Below, piece after piece: positions 9,087 through 17,679 of a stretch of DNA of 64,000 nt. The stretch lies in the NCBI GenBank assembly GCA_028284005.1, contig JANQSO010000005.1:62001-126000 (forward strand). The letters are read 5' to 3'. The DNA is from Flavobacteriaceae bacterium (GTDB taxonomy: Bacteria > Bacteroidota > Bacteroidia > Flavobacteriales > Flavobacteriaceae). The translations under genes were made by a program, and so were the position numbers. Below the pieces are notes generated by a model. The model saw only the letters and a list, made by a program, of their open reading frames with translations, made no database searches and had not been told where the DNA came from. Each line of letters opens with the position of its first letter. The first letter of the stretch is position 1.

Positions 9087-9713
9087 TTATAGTAATTTTT
9101 TAATATCCTCAATTAGCATTTGTATTCCTTCATTTTCCAAACCGTCATAGTAAATTATTGGGTTTCCGTTATCATCTATACGTGAACGGATATATCCTTC
9201 CTGGTCGATAAGCGCAAAAAATCCTGAATGTTCAAATCCTCCTTCAACTTCAGGGGCCTCCCCTACGTATAGATTGAAACCGGTATTGGCAAGATGGTGG
9301 ATCTTTTCTTTGGCACCGGTAAGTAAATGCCAATTTGGATTTGTGATCCCGTAACTGGCAGCATATTCTTTTAGTACCTTAGGTGTATCGTAATCCGGGT
9401 CAATACTAAAGGATGCAACGCCTATATTTGGGTTTCCATAAAATTCATTTTGAATTTTGACCATGTTCCGGTTCATAATCGGACAAATGGAAGGGCAGGT
9501 GGTAAAAAAGAATTCCACAATATAAACCTTCCCTTTGTAATCTTCATTGGTGACAACCCTTTCGTTCTGGTCGATAAAATTGAAGTTGGGAACTTTACCA
9601 ATTGTCTCTAAATCCGGTTCGGAGAATTGGTTTGCAATCTTATCTACTGCCCAAATACCAAATACAAGTATTATTAAGGATATACCAACGTATGAATATT
9701 TGTTTTTCTTCAT
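9087..9713 (-). CDS. SCO1/SenC-type copper chaperone
   Basis: A 208-residue membrane-anchored thioredoxin-fold protein. It has an N-terminal helix (about 6-24) and the copper-binding CPSIC motif (C73, C77), with the distal histidine H162 in EHSGFFALID. These are the three copper ligands of SCO proteins, which deliver copper to the CuA centre of oxidase subunit II or reduce its cysteines. It is encoded 5 bases after a cysteine-less SCO-like gene and immediately before the DUF420 gene, a cytochrome oxidase assembly cassette. Confidence 0.93.
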   Translation of the reverse strand: MKKNKYSYVGISLIILVFGIWAVDKIANQFSEPDLETIGKVPNFNFIDQNERVVTNEDYKGKVYIVEFFFTTCPSICPIMNRNMVKIQNEFYGNPNIGVASFSIDPDYDTPKVLKEYAASYGITNPNWHLLTGAKEKIHHLANTGFNLYVGEAPEVEGGFEHSGFFALIDQEGYIRSRIDDNGNPIIYYDGLENEGIQMLIEDIKKLL

Positions 9714-9718
9714 TAAAA

Positions 9719-10363
9719 TTAGATTTCTCTGTCTGTATTGTATTTTTTTAATGCCAAACGGTACTCTGCAAGGATTACCTTGATATCATCACTCATTTTA
9801 TTATTTATTTCGGCAACATTACGAGCATCAAAACCATATAATATACCTATATCTTCATCATCATCCCTACCACGAAGATTCCTGTCTTTATCAATAATAA
9901 AAACAAATGGCGTACTGTAATCGGTTCCTAAAACCAAATTACTTTGCAACGAATTGAAAACGGCATCGATATTCTCTGAAGTACCAAAAGCAAATTTCCA
10001 ATTTTTTGTGTCTGTCATTTCGCTAAGCTTCTCCTTTAAAGCCTTTGCTTCATCCTGGGTGCCATTCTGAAGTAATATTACAAATTGAAAATCTTCAAAT
10101 TCATGGTTCTTTTTATAAATCTTTTGTACAAGATTAAAGGAGTTGCCTTGTTTAGATATTACTTCGTTCCCAAAGAACCCCAAAACAGTGATTTTATCTT
10201 TTAGTTGTATTGGATTTCCTTCTAAGGTTGTAAAGTTTGTGAGTTCGGTTACAGAATATGTAAGTACCGGAAGCTTTGCAAAATTATTTACCCCGGAGGC
10301 AAAGAAAATATAGGCGGTAATGGGAAGTAAGAACAAAACACCAAGAACTAGATATTTTTTCAT
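9719..10363 (-). CDS. SCO-like thioredoxin-fold protein lacking copper-binding cysteines
   Basis: A 214-residue protein with an N-terminal membrane anchor (about 4-22) and a thioredoxin-like layout parallel to the next gene: a G-N-P-I-Q-L-K-D-K-I-T-V-L-G-F-F-G strand where SCO has its redox strand, then a helix, and a late F-V-F-I-I-D-K-D-R-N-L-R-G-R strand. Where SCO has CxxxC this protein has NEVIS (about 66-70), and it contains no cysteine at all. It therefore cannot bind copper or do thiol chemistry in the usual way. It heads the operon containing SCO and DUF420, with its own consensus promoter. A structural or partner role in oxidase assembly is an inference. Confidence 0.78.
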   Translation of the reverse strand: MKKYLVLGVLFLLPITAYIFFASGVNNFAKLPVLTYSVTELTNFTTLEGNPIQLKDKITVLGFFGNEVISKQGNSFNLVQKIYKKNHEFEDFQFVILLQNGTQDEAKALKEKLSEMTDTKNWKFAFGTSENIDAVFNSLQSNLVLGTDYSTPFVFIIDKDRNLRGRDDDEDIGILYGFDARNVAEINNKMSDDIKVILAEYRLALKKYNTDREI

Positions 10364-10386
10364 TTTCTAAGCTATTTTTTGTTTTG

Positions 10387-10417
10387 CAAAAATACACCCT
10401 AAAACGGCGTTGAGCAA
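10387..10417 (-). promoter_or_regulatory. promoter of the SCO operon
   Basis: Read on the minus strand: TTG (10417-10415), a 20-nt spacer, then TATTTTTG (10394-10387), a perfect TAnnTTTG. Transcription should begin near 10381, about 18 nt before the ATG at 10363. Confidence 0.65.
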
Positions 10418-10450
10418 CCTTTGACAGTTAATTTTGACACTTTAGGGCAC

Positions 10451-10479
10451 AAAAAAACCCTGATTTACAGGGTTTTTTT
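10451..10479 (-). terminator. intrinsic terminator of the cyoE-cox operon
   Basis: A perfect 12-bp inverted repeat (10451-10462 with 10468-10479, loop of 5). The outer seven pairs are A/T, so each strand ends in seven T. It lies 18 bases beyond the stop of the subunit IV gene. Confidence 0.88.
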
Positions 10480-10496
10480 CAAAATCTTTTAATTAC

Positions 10497-10880
10497 TTAA
10501 AAGTCAAATTTTATATAGTTGCTCTTGTATATATCAAAAATATAGTCCCCTTCTATCAATACTATTAATACCAAATAGCAAATTAAAAAGATTCCGGTCC
10601 AAACAACAGAGCGGCGTAAGGATTTCTTCTCATCACGCATGTGCATGAAGTCCCATGTAATATAATATGCCTTTACCAAGGTAAGAATGATAAAAACCCA
10701 GTTGAGTATCTTCATGGCCAAAAAGCGGTTCTCTGTTAAGAACTCAGGCTTTAAAATTCCTAATGCTACTTCAATGATGGTTACAATAGAAAGGAAGATG
10801 AAAACTCCCCAGATTTTTGCTTCATTAGACTTAAACTTTATAAGTCCTCTAAATATTTCTAATTTATGATTGTCTGCCAT
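10497..10880 (-). CDS. cytochrome c oxidase subunit IV-like protein (caa3/CtaF type)
   Basis: A 127-residue protein with three predicted membrane helices (about 24-42, 55-75, 92-110), the usual layout of prokaryotic oxidase subunit IV. The sequence M-K-I-L-N-W-V-F-I-I-L-T-L-V-K-A-Y-Y-I in helix 2, with the acidic/basic turn H-M-R-D-E-K after it, is typical. It is the last gene of the cyoE-cox operon, 20 bases after subunit III, and is followed by a strong terminator. Subunits I and II are encoded about 25 kb away (35.4-38.3 kb). Confidence 0.85.
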   Translation of the reverse strand: MADNHKLEIFRGLIKFKSNEAKIWGVFIFLSIVTIIEVALGILKPEFLTENRFLAMKILNWVFIILTLVKAYYITWDFMHMRDEKKSLRRSVVWTGIFLICYLVLIVLIEGDYIFDIYKSNYIKFDF

Positions 10881-10900
10881 TTCTTAAATTTTAATACTGC

Positions 10901-11881
10901 TTAAACAAGATAAAAGAATGTAAATACAAATACCCACACTAAATCTACAAAGTGCCAATAAAGTCCTACTTTTTCAACCATTTCATAATGTCCTCTTCTT
11001 TCATAGGTCCCAATGATCACATTAAAAAATATAATGATGTTAAATATCACACCTGAGAATACGTGAAATCCGTGAAATCCGGTAATAAAGAAAAAGAAGT
11101 CGGCAAATAAAGGTGTACCATACTCATTATGTTTTAAGTTGGCACCTTCTACAACCAATTTCCCGTCATTAACCACTTTCGCTATAGATTCCCCTCTTGA
11201 TAACACGGTTGGCTGTCCATTTTCATCAAGATATTGTGTTCTTACCAGTAAATCATCATTTGCTAAAAATCCGGCCTTAACTTCTTCAAAAGTGAAAGAG
11301 GTTTGAGTTTCATCTTCCATATACCAAACTCCATTGCCTTCTGCATGAGCTTCTCTGGCAGATGGAAGTTCTATTGCAAAATCTGCAATCGCCACTCGTT
11401 CTCCTTCAGTATTGAGAAACTGAATGATCTTACCTCCTTTTGTTTCAACCGCTCCATAATCACCCTTAATAAAAGTAGCCCATTCCCATGCTTGTGAACC
11501 CACAAAAATAGCTCCTCCAATAATGGTGAAGAACAAATAAATTATCACTTTGTTCTTTTGCATTTTATGGCCGGCATCTACTGCAAGTACCATCGTTACA
11601 GATGAAAAGATAAGAATGAAGGTCATAAATGCCACATAATACATGGGGGCATCTACTCCATGCAAGAACGGGAAGTGTGTAAATACTTCATCTGCAATTG
11701 GCCAGGAATCAATAAACTTAAATCTTGAAAAGCCATAAGAGGCAAGAAATCCCGAAAAGGTTAAGGCATCTGAAACAATGAAAAACCACATCATCATTTT
11801 TCCGTAGCTGGCATTTAACGGTCGGTTTCCACCTCCCCAGGTTTTTCCATCGGTATCTGTTTTAACAACAGTAGCTTCCAT
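10901..11881 (-). CDS. cytochrome c oxidase subunit III with soluble insertion
   Basis: A 326-residue heme-copper oxidase subunit III. The start has K-M-M-M-W-F-F-I-V-S-D-A-L-T-F-S-G. Later E-W (Q-A-W-E-W), G-F-H-G-F-H-V and a final Y-W-H-F-V-D-L-V-W-V-F-V-F family end are present. Between helix 4 (around residue 135) and the G-F-H-G-F-H helix (about 270) there is a hydrophilic insertion of roughly 115 residues that usual subunit III proteins lack. The C-terminal H-F-V-D is conserved. It lies downstream of a second, shorter subunit III gene in the same operon. Confidence 0.92.
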   Translation of the reverse strand: MEATVVKTDTDGKTWGGGNRPLNASYGKMMMWFFIVSDALTFSGFLASYGFSRFKFIDSWPIADEVFTHFPFLHGVDAPMYYVAFMTFILIFSSVTMVLAVDAGHKMQKNKVIIYLFFTIIGGAIFVGSQAWEWATFIKGDYGAVETKGGKIIQFLNTEGERVAIADFAIELPSAREAHAEGNGVWYMEDETQTSFTFEEVKAGFLANDDLLVRTQYLDENGQPTVLSRGESIAKVVNDGKLVVEGANLKHNEYGTPLFADFFFFITGFHGFHVFSGVIFNIIIFFNVIIGTYERRGHYEMVEKVGLYWHFVDLVWVFVFTFFYLV

Positions 11882-11926
11882 AAAAAGAATTTGGTTTTAA
11901 ATAAAGCACAAAAATAGGTATTATTT

Positions 11927-12508
11927 TTATCTAACGAAATAGAAAAATAAAAACAGATAAATCCACAGAAAATCAATGAAGTGCCAAAAAGTCGCAGCCA
12001 GTTCAATTCCAAGGGTTTTGCCATTTACATACTTTAGTTTATAATGATTATAAATTACTACTAAAATTGAAATAAGTCCAACAGCTATATGCGCCAGGTG
12101 CATAATAACTACCAAATAAATGAATGAAGTGGTGATCGTACTTTCACTTCCTGTAAAATAATATCCGTTTTCAATAATTTGAGAGAATCCCAAAAACTGA
12201 AGCGACACAAAAACAACTCCAAGTATAAATGTTGCTACAAGCAACAACATTCCATTTCTATTTTGCTCCTTCTGTACCATTTTTTTTGCAAAATGCATGG
12301 TAATACTGCTAATCAAAATAGCTGCCAGGCTAATATAAAATGCCTGTGGAATTTCAAAATCTGTTAACCAATCCGGGCGTTCTTTGCTCACCACGTATGC
12401 ACTTGTTAATCCTGCAAAACTCATAGAAAGGCTTACAATGCCAAACCAAAGCATCATTTTTTTAGCGCGCCGTATCTTTGTTTCCTGGGTTCTTTCCGTA
12501 TACTCCAT
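11927..12508 (-). CDS. cytochrome c oxidase subunit III, short form
   Basis: A 193-residue protein with five hydrophobic helices, matching the subunit III family. It has M-M-L-W-F-G-I-V-S-L-S-M-S-F-A-G at the start, H-L-A-H in the middle and the diagnostic F-W-H-F-I-D-F-L-W-I-Y-L-F-L-F-F end. The ATG overlaps the cyoE stop by one base (TAATG). Two adjacent subunit III genes of different length are characteristic of Flavobacteriaceae cox clusters. Confidence 0.9.
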   Translation of the reverse strand: MEYTERTQETKIRRAKKMMLWFGIVSLSMSFAGLTSAYVVSKERPDWLTDFEIPQAFYISLAAILISSITMHFAKKMVQKEQNRNGMLLLVATFILGVVFVSLQFLGFSQIIENGYYFTGSESTITTSFIYLVVIMHLAHIAVGLISILVVIYNHYKLKYVNGKTLGIELAATFWHFIDFLWIYLFLFFYFVR

Positions 12509-13401
12509 TATCTTAAAAATTTATCCAACACATATATTACCTGCAATAGTGTAATGTAACTCACACTTATCAGCATGAGTTGTTTTGCAACTTTCTCAGT
12601 CTTTAATTTATAAAGGCGCATCGCATAATAAATGAACCCTAAGCCCAATAACCCAATTATTATTGCCGAAACCGGTGTAATGTATAGTTTTCCTGTTACA
12701 CCTACAGCAGGTATCAATGAGGCCAAAACCGTCCAAATTGTATATAAGACCACTTGAATGGCAGTCCCTTTATCCCTTTTCCCGTTAGGCAACATATAAA
12801 ACCCTCCCTTTTTGTAGTCTTCAAACAAGAACCATCCAATTGCCCAGAAATGTGGAAATTGCCAAAAAAACTGGATCATAAAGAGGGTTCCCGGCTCAAT
12901 ACCAAAGTCATTCGTGGCAGCTACCCATCCCAGCATAAAGGGAATAGCTCCCGGAAAGGCTCCCACAAATACCGAAAGTGGTGTCTTGGTCTTTAGAGGT
13001 GTATACAAGCTCACATACATAAATATTGAGATTGCTCCAAACATGGCAGTTTTCGGATTGATGGTGTATAAGACAACTATCCCTACTATTGTCAAAATAC
13101 TGGCAAGTATAAAAGCACTTGGGACACTCATCCTCCCTGCCGGTATGGGCCTGTTTTTGGTTCGGTCCATTAACGCATCCAGGTCACGTTCAATGATTTG
13201 ATTGTAAACATTAGACGCCCCCACCATGCAATAGCCTCCAACACATAATAACAATAATGTATAGAAATCAATCGCCTCTGCTCCAAGTAAATACCCTGCA
13301 GCCGAGGAAAAAACAACACTTACAGATAGGCGAACTTTAGTAATCTCAGTAAAATTCCTGATGATGGATTGTGGAACGGATTGTGATTGAGTGACAGACA
13401 A
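12508..13401 (-). CDS. cyoE: protoheme IX farnesyltransferase (heme O synthase)
   Basis: A 297-residue UbiA-family prenyltransferase that turns heme b into heme o, the first step to heme a. The diagnostic motif N-V-Y-N-Q-I-I-E-R-D-L-D-A-L-M-D-R-T is at about residues 64-81 (aspartates bind Mg-diphosphate), followed by R-P-I-P-A-G-R. About eight or nine membrane helices follow. The start is a TTG at 13401: no ATG lies between the promoter and the conserved N-terminus. First gene of the operon cyoE - coxIII - coxIII - subunit IV. Confidence 0.94.
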   Translation of the reverse strand: MSVTQSQSVPQSIIRNFTEITKVRLSVSVVFSSAAGYLLGAEAIDFYTLLLLCVGGYCMVGASNVYNQIIERDLDALMDRTKNRPIPAGRMSVPSAFILASILTIVGIVVLYTINPKTAMFGAISIFMYVSLYTPLKTKTPLSVFVGAFPGAIPFMLGWVAATNDFGIEPGTLFMIQFFWQFPHFWAIGWFLFEDYKKGGFYMLPNGKRDKGTAIQVVLYTIWTVLASLIPAVGVTGKLYITPVSAIIIGLLGLGFIYYAMRLYKLKTEKVAKQLMLISVSYITLLQVIYVLDKFLR

Positions 13402-13442
13402 GCTCTTTTCTTTAATAGAAACACCTATGGTATTTGCACGGG

Positions 13443-13473
13443 CAAAGATACAGTACCCTCTCTTTTTTCACAA
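13443..13473 (-). promoter_or_regulatory. promoter of the cyoE-cox operon
   Basis: On the minus strand: TTG (13473-13471), a 20-nt spacer, then TATCTTTG (13450-13443), a perfect TAnnTTTG. Predicted transcription start is near 13437, giving a leader of about 36 nt to the TTG start codon at 13401. Confidence 0.68.
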
Positions 13474-13545
13474 TATATATTAAACATTCTTACTGTTTTA
13501 TTTGAGTAATTTTATTATTTTGAACCCTCATAAAAATATACACTC

Positions 13546-14559
13546 ATGCGTTTCAAAATTTTAATCTCAATTATAACTTGTTTCACTTTCTTATTTACTG
13601 CTGCTCAAACTGATGACGGGCGAAAATCCCACATAAAAATCATAAAAGTTAAAGATGAGATTTACATGCTTCAGGGAAAAGGTGGAAATATTGGTCTGAG
13701 CTTTGGCGATGATGGTATTTTTATGATCGATGATCAATTTGAAGATGTTACCGAATTAATTTTAGAGGATATAAAAAAGATCAGTGAAAAACCTATTCAG
13801 TTTTTGGTAAATACGCATCATCATGGAGACCATACAGGCGGAAACGCTAATATGGCGAAGACAGGAACTACCATTATCGCTCATGAAAATGTTAGAAGCC
13901 GAATATCTGAAGCTATGAATAGCGCTTTGGAAAAAGCTACAACGGCAAATAGTAAACCTGAAGGAGTTGATCCACAAATGCTTCCAACAATAACTTTTAG
14001 TGAAGACATGACCTTTTATTATAATGGTGAAAAAATAATGGTTTTCCATGTGCATGATGCCCATACAGACGGTGATGTAATTGTGTATTTTACCGAAAGT
14101 AATGTTATTCACACCGGAGATGTATTTTTTGAAGGAAAGTACCCTTATATCGATACAGCCAGTGGTGGAACTCTGCTGGGGTATATGGAAGCACTCCAAA
14201 AAATAATGATGCTTGCAGATGATGAAACGAAAATTATTCCCGGGCACGGATCTATAGCATCGAAAGAAGATTTACGATTTACAAAAAATATGCTTAGTTT
14301 ATTATATAAGAGAGTAACACATCATTATATGAATCTAAGAACAGAAGATGAAATAACCAGCATGCGTGATTTTACCAAATTATATGATGACAAGGGCTTT
14401 GGTGATGGTTTTATCAGCACCGAAAAAATGTTGCAAATTATCTACAATGAGGTAAAAAAAGAAAGAGGTGTAATAGATGTAAGAGACATGAACGAAAGAT
14501 TAAGGGAAAAATTCAGGCAACAAAAAGAGGCTCGCGAAAAAAGAGAAAAAAACGGATAA
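13546..14559 (+). CDS. exported metallo-beta-lactamase-fold hydrolase
   Basis: A 337-residue protein with signal peptide (about 1-20, ending FTAAQ). The metal-binding motif HxHxDH is at H91-H93-D95-H96 (T-H-H-H-G-D-H-T-G-G). A later ligand histidine lies in V-H-T-G-D-V-F-F and the last in I-P-G-H-G. The aspartate of H-T-G-D bridges the two metals in the family, so a dinuclear zinc site should be intact. The C-terminal 90 residues are a charged helical extension. It is probably periplasmic. The substrate is unknown; a true beta-lactamase role is possible but not shown. It is transcribed divergently from cyoE and converges on the remB-like gene 10 bases away. Confidence 0.87.
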   Translation: MRFKILISIITCFTFLFTAAQTDDGRKSHIKIIKVKDEIYMLQGKGGNIGLSFGDDGIFMIDDQFEDVTELILEDIKKISEKPIQFLVNTHHHGDHTGGNANMAKTGTTIIAHENVRSRISEAMNSALEKATTANSKPEGVDPQMLPTITFSEDMTFYYNGEKIMVFHVHDAHTDGDVIVYFTESNVIHTGDVFFEGKYPYIDTASGGTLLGYMEALQKIMMLADDETKIIPGHGSIASKEDLRFTKNMLSLLYKRVTHHYMNLRTEDEITSMRDFTKLYDDKGFGDGFISTEKMLQIIYNEVKKERGVIDVRDMNERLREKFRQQKEAREKREKNG

Positions 14560-14569
14560 TATCTCTTAT

Positions 14570-16675
14570 TTAGAAATCATTATACCAGTTGAATAGATCT
14601 GTTCTAATTCCAAAATTTACCCAGGTAGTCTGATTCTCAAAGACACTTTCGGTATTTACCGAAGGTTTAAAATCCCTAAAAATAATGCTTCCGTAGGCTT
14701 TCAGGTTGGTAGCAGGATTAATTAAATATCCTACTTGCAATTCTGTGTGAAAAAAATCCGTTGTATTACCCTGTGTAATATCATTTCCAAGATCCGAAGG
14801 ACGGTCATCTTCCGTACCATATATATTTCCTCCGTAAAAGAAAGTATCTTCTTCGGTGTTAAATTCAAAACCCCGTTTAGCAATGATCACCTTTGCGTCT
14901 GCAAAAATCCTCTCGCGTTGATAGCGTGCAATAGCAATGAATTCTGAAAAGTTTGCACCTAAAGTGTGTGCCATAGATTGATTATTATGACCATAATTAA
15001 GTACAACACTATTGTGTGAATATGTAAATGGGCGCACTCTGTTGTATTCTGCCTGTAATTGTAAGTTTTTGACTCCAAAGGCATCATAATACTTGGCTCC
15101 TAATTGGTAACCCGTTTTATTTTTATAACTACCGTCCCCTCCAAAAATATCACTTGAAGAAAACTCATCGATAATTAATTGAGCATACACATTTACTCTG
15201 TCTGTAAATTTATATTTTCCACTAAGCCCTATTAAAGCATTTCCTCCACGGGAACCGGTAGAAAACTCTATAGCACGATAAAAAATAATTGGATTTATAT
15301 AATTAAAATCGAATCCTCTGTCATTATCATTTTCCCAAATTACAGATTCGAAAAGGCCAATGTTAAGTCGCTTTGTAACATTATAACTCAAATAATGATT
15401 TGCCATATACTTGGTGCGGAATGACCCGTCTAAGGTTACGTCCGGGCGTACATCCCTTAGGGACATCCATGTATTGGTATATTTTAACTTCCAAAAGGTA
15501 GTATTCAATTTAAAAAAAGGATATGGACTTGCGTTATCACTTACCAGTAAAGAACGGTACCCATCCCCTATGAAGTGCTTGCCATGCCCCAGCTGAATAT
15601 TAAAATACTTCGAAGGAGTAAATGAAATATGGCCTGTTGCTATCGGGTAGTCGTATGAATCACTTTTAAAGCTTTTAGCGATTCCGCGGCCGGGAATGAT
15701 TGCTGGATTACCCCCGTCTGGTTTTATGGATTCCGCATAACGATTAAAATATCCTGCAAAACGCCCCTGGCTTTCATAGATCACTGCAAAGAAACTTAAG
15801 TTTTTACCTAGCCCTCCCTGAGTATATACCAAGCGGGTGTTGTTATAGGTGTCTATTTCTGCATCGGTATCTTTTCCAACTTGTAAATCGACCCCGGGAT
15901 CTAAGGTAAACCAATAGTCTTCTCCCTTAAAAGTAACCATGTGTTCATTCCACCATTTTCTACCCAACCAGGAAGTTTTGTTCTTGAGTAGTTTTTGGTT
16001 TTCTGTTTCAAAATTGTAATACTTATTTACTTCACTATATATAAAAGGTTTTTGTGCAGTATGATTGTTTTGCCCTATACGGTTTAACGCCGGATCAAAC
16101 AAGCTATAATTATGGTGCGATAACGGAATGTTTATATTGCTTTTGTATTCTTCATTTGCATAAGGAAAAGCTTTAATGGAATCGTATTCGCTTTTGAGGG
16201 TTTCTATAGTTTCTTCTTCTGAAATATTTTTTACTTCAGCAGTACTTTCTGAAAATTTCATACTTGACGGAGCCTGCAATGGAATGGCTATAGGCAAAGT
16301 AAATTGTACGTATGCAGGATTACCATTATAGGTTGCCGGGGTAATCTTAGGGAGCAGTTTAAATACGCGCTTGGCTTCATCCTTTAATTCATTATAAATT
16401 CCATCAACATATAGAACTTTAAAATCTCCTTCTTTATTCACTTCAAAAAAAACAACAACATTTCCTTTATAATTTTCTGAAAAAACAACATCGGGGGTTT
16501 TAAAATTTTCAAAAACAAATTGCTGAAGCGTATAGTTGAAACAGTTTTCAAGTGCATCTATTGGCACTTCAGTACATTCAGGAAACACCGGATATTTTTC
16601 AAAACCAGAGAGGTCGTTTTGAGCAGAAATTGAGTATGAAATTAATAAGACCAGAAGTGAGGCACATATCTTCAT
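14570..16675 (-). CDS. RemB-like gliding/outer-membrane protein with N-terminal TonB-C-like domain
   Basis: A 701-residue exported protein (signal about 1-19, ending ISAQ). Residues about 28-130 resemble the TonB C-terminal domain of the three neighbouring transducers (F-P-E-C, a V-x-F-x-V-x-x-x-G strand, L-P-K-I-x-P). The rest (about 190-701) is a beta-barrel-like region of the Wzi/RemB class with G-H-G-K-H-F-I-G-D-G-Y-R-S-L (around 360), N-P-I-I-F-Y-R-A-I-E and a terminal phenylalanine. In Flavobacterium johnsoniae RemB (surface motility protein) is encoded near sprA, which fits this location. I start at the ATG at 16675 rather than an upstream TTG. The exact role is inferred from synteny and overall likeness. 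Confidence 0.75.
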   Translation of the reverse strand: MKICASLLVLLISYSISAQNDLSGFEKYPVFPECTEVPIDALENCFNYTLQQFVFENFKTPDVVFSENYKGNVVVFFEVNKEGDFKVLYVDGIYNELKDEAKRVFKLLPKITPATYNGNPAYVQFTLPIAIPLQAPSSMKFSESTAEVKNISEEETIETLKSEYDSIKAFPYANEEYKSNINIPLSHHNYSLFDPALNRIGQNNHTAQKPFIYSEVNKYYNFETENQKLLKNKTSWLGRKWWNEHMVTFKGEDYWFTLDPGVDLQVGKDTDAEIDTYNNTRLVYTQGGLGKNLSFFAVIYESQGRFAGYFNRYAESIKPDGGNPAIIPGRGIAKSFKSDSYDYPIATGHISFTPSKYFNIQLGHGKHFIGDGYRSLLVSDNASPYPFFKLNTTFWKLKYTNTWMSLRDVRPDVTLDGSFRTKYMANHYLSYNVTKRLNIGLFESVIWENDNDRGFDFNYINPIIFYRAIEFSTGSRGGNALIGLSGKYKFTDRVNVYAQLIIDEFSSSDIFGGDGSYKNKTGYQLGAKYYDAFGVKNLQLQAEYNRVRPFTYSHNSVVLNYGHNNQSMAHTLGANFSEFIAIARYQRERIFADAKVIIAKRGFEFNTEEDTFFYGGNIYGTEDDRPSDLGNDITQGNTTDFFHTELQVGYLINPATNLKAYGSIIFRDFKPSVNTESVFENQTTWVNFGIRTDLFNWYNDF

Positions 16676-16742
16676 TAGCAATGGCGTTATTTTGATGAAG
16701 GAAAGATACGGTTTTTTTATAATGCCTTTGCCGCAAAATAGA

Positions 16743-16775
16743 AAACCCGCTTTAAAAATATAATAAAGCGGGTTT
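16743..16775 (-). terminator. intrinsic terminator of tonB-like gene 3
   Basis: A perfect 12-bp inverted repeat (16743-16754 with 16764-16775, 9-nt loop). On the minus strand it is followed by T-rich sequence. It lies 9 bases past the stop of the 16784-17569 gene and separates it from the remB-like gene. Confidence 0.82.
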
Positions 16776-16783
16776 AACTTTTA

Positions 16784-17569
16784 CTAATTTACCAATAATG
16801 TAATTGGCACTGTGTAAAGTACTGCTACGTTTTTGTCTCCCTGTTTACCAGGTTCCATTTTTGGCAATGTATTGACAACTCGAATTGCTTCTTTTTCCAA
16901 TAATTTATCCGGAGCCCTTGCAAGTATATCTTTTACAGCTCCATTTTCATCGATCTTAAATTGAACTGTAATACGTTGCTTTTCTCCCGAATCATAATCG
17001 GAGAACTTATCTACGTTGAATTTTCTTGCTATGAAGCTTTTTACTTTCGAAGACATACAGGCAATTTTTTCCTGGTTGCTTGAAAGTGACTCACATCCGG
17101 GAAAAATAGGTGCAAACTCCACATTAAGTACATTATCCGGCACAGTTTTATCCGGCTTTTCACTTCCTGTGCTAGCTGAAGGTGTAACTACCGTTGGAGA
17201 AATATCGATAGGAGTAACGGGAGTTTCATCTACAGTTTGTGTTGTATTTTCGATAGGAGTTACGATATCTATTATTTGTTGTTTCTTTATTTGTTTTTCG
17301 GGCTTTATTAATGGCTTAGGAGATTCATCTTTTAAAATAATATTATAAATACTGGGTTCTTCCAGATAAAAATCTTTTTTAGCAGTATATGTTGATGTGG
17401 TTAACCCAATTGTACTTTCCATGATCAGGAAAACTGCCAATAGGCTTACAATGACACCCAATTGAAAATATAGTCTTGAATTCCAATTGAGGCTAATACT
17501 CTTCTTATCCTCTCTCTTTGAAAGCATTTTTGGTTGATTGCTTTTAAAAATGTTTACAGATGGTTTCAT
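16784..17569 (-). CDS. energy transducer TonB-like protein (third of a tandem set)
   Basis: A 261-residue protein with one N-terminal membrane helix (about 32-50). A Pro/Thr/Val-rich periplasmic linker follows (about 75-150). The C-terminal TonB domain (about 150-261) has F-P-G-C-E, a C-M-S segment, V-Q-F-K-I-D-E-N-G-A-V and L-P-K-M-E-P-G-K-Q-G. The domain binds TonB boxes of outer-membrane receptors. No ExbB or ExbD is encoded nearby. It is the most diverged of three tandem homologues and has its own flanking terminators, so it is probably transcribed separately. Confidence 0.88.
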   Translation of the reverse strand: MKPSVNIFKSNQPKMLSKREDKKSISLNWNSRLYFQLGVIVSLLAVFLIMESTIGLTTSTYTAKKDFYLEEPSIYNIILKDESPKPLIKPEKQIKKQQIIDIVTPIENTTQTVDETPVTPIDISPTVVTPSASTGSEKPDKTVPDNVLNVEFAPIFPGCESLSSNQEKIACMSSKVKSFIARKFNVDKFSDYDSGEKQRITVQFKIDENGAVKDILARAPDKLLEKEAIRVVNTLPKMEPGKQGDKNVAVLYTVPITLLVN

Positions 17570-17622
17570 AACATTTGTATTTAAGGATTAATAGTATTTT
17601 ACAAGTGCAAGGCTTATGCCAA

Positions 17623-17657
17623 AAAAAAGCACCGAGCTAATTACTCGGTGCTTTTTT
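17623..17657 (-). terminator. intrinsic terminator of tonB-like gene 2
   Basis: A 14-bp inverted repeat (17623-17636 with 17644-17657, 7-nt loop). The GCACCGAG core is flanked by A and T runs, so the minus-strand RNA ends in at least six U. It is 22 bases beyond the stop of the 17680-18396 gene. Confidence 0.88.
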
Positions 17658-17679
17658 GTATTATATATTTATTATTCTT

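Noticed and set aside
13762..14247. 161-codon minus-strand frame inside the metallo-beta-lactamase-fold gene
   Set aside because: The plus-strand frame has a signal peptide and a full metal site; the antisense frame has no domain.
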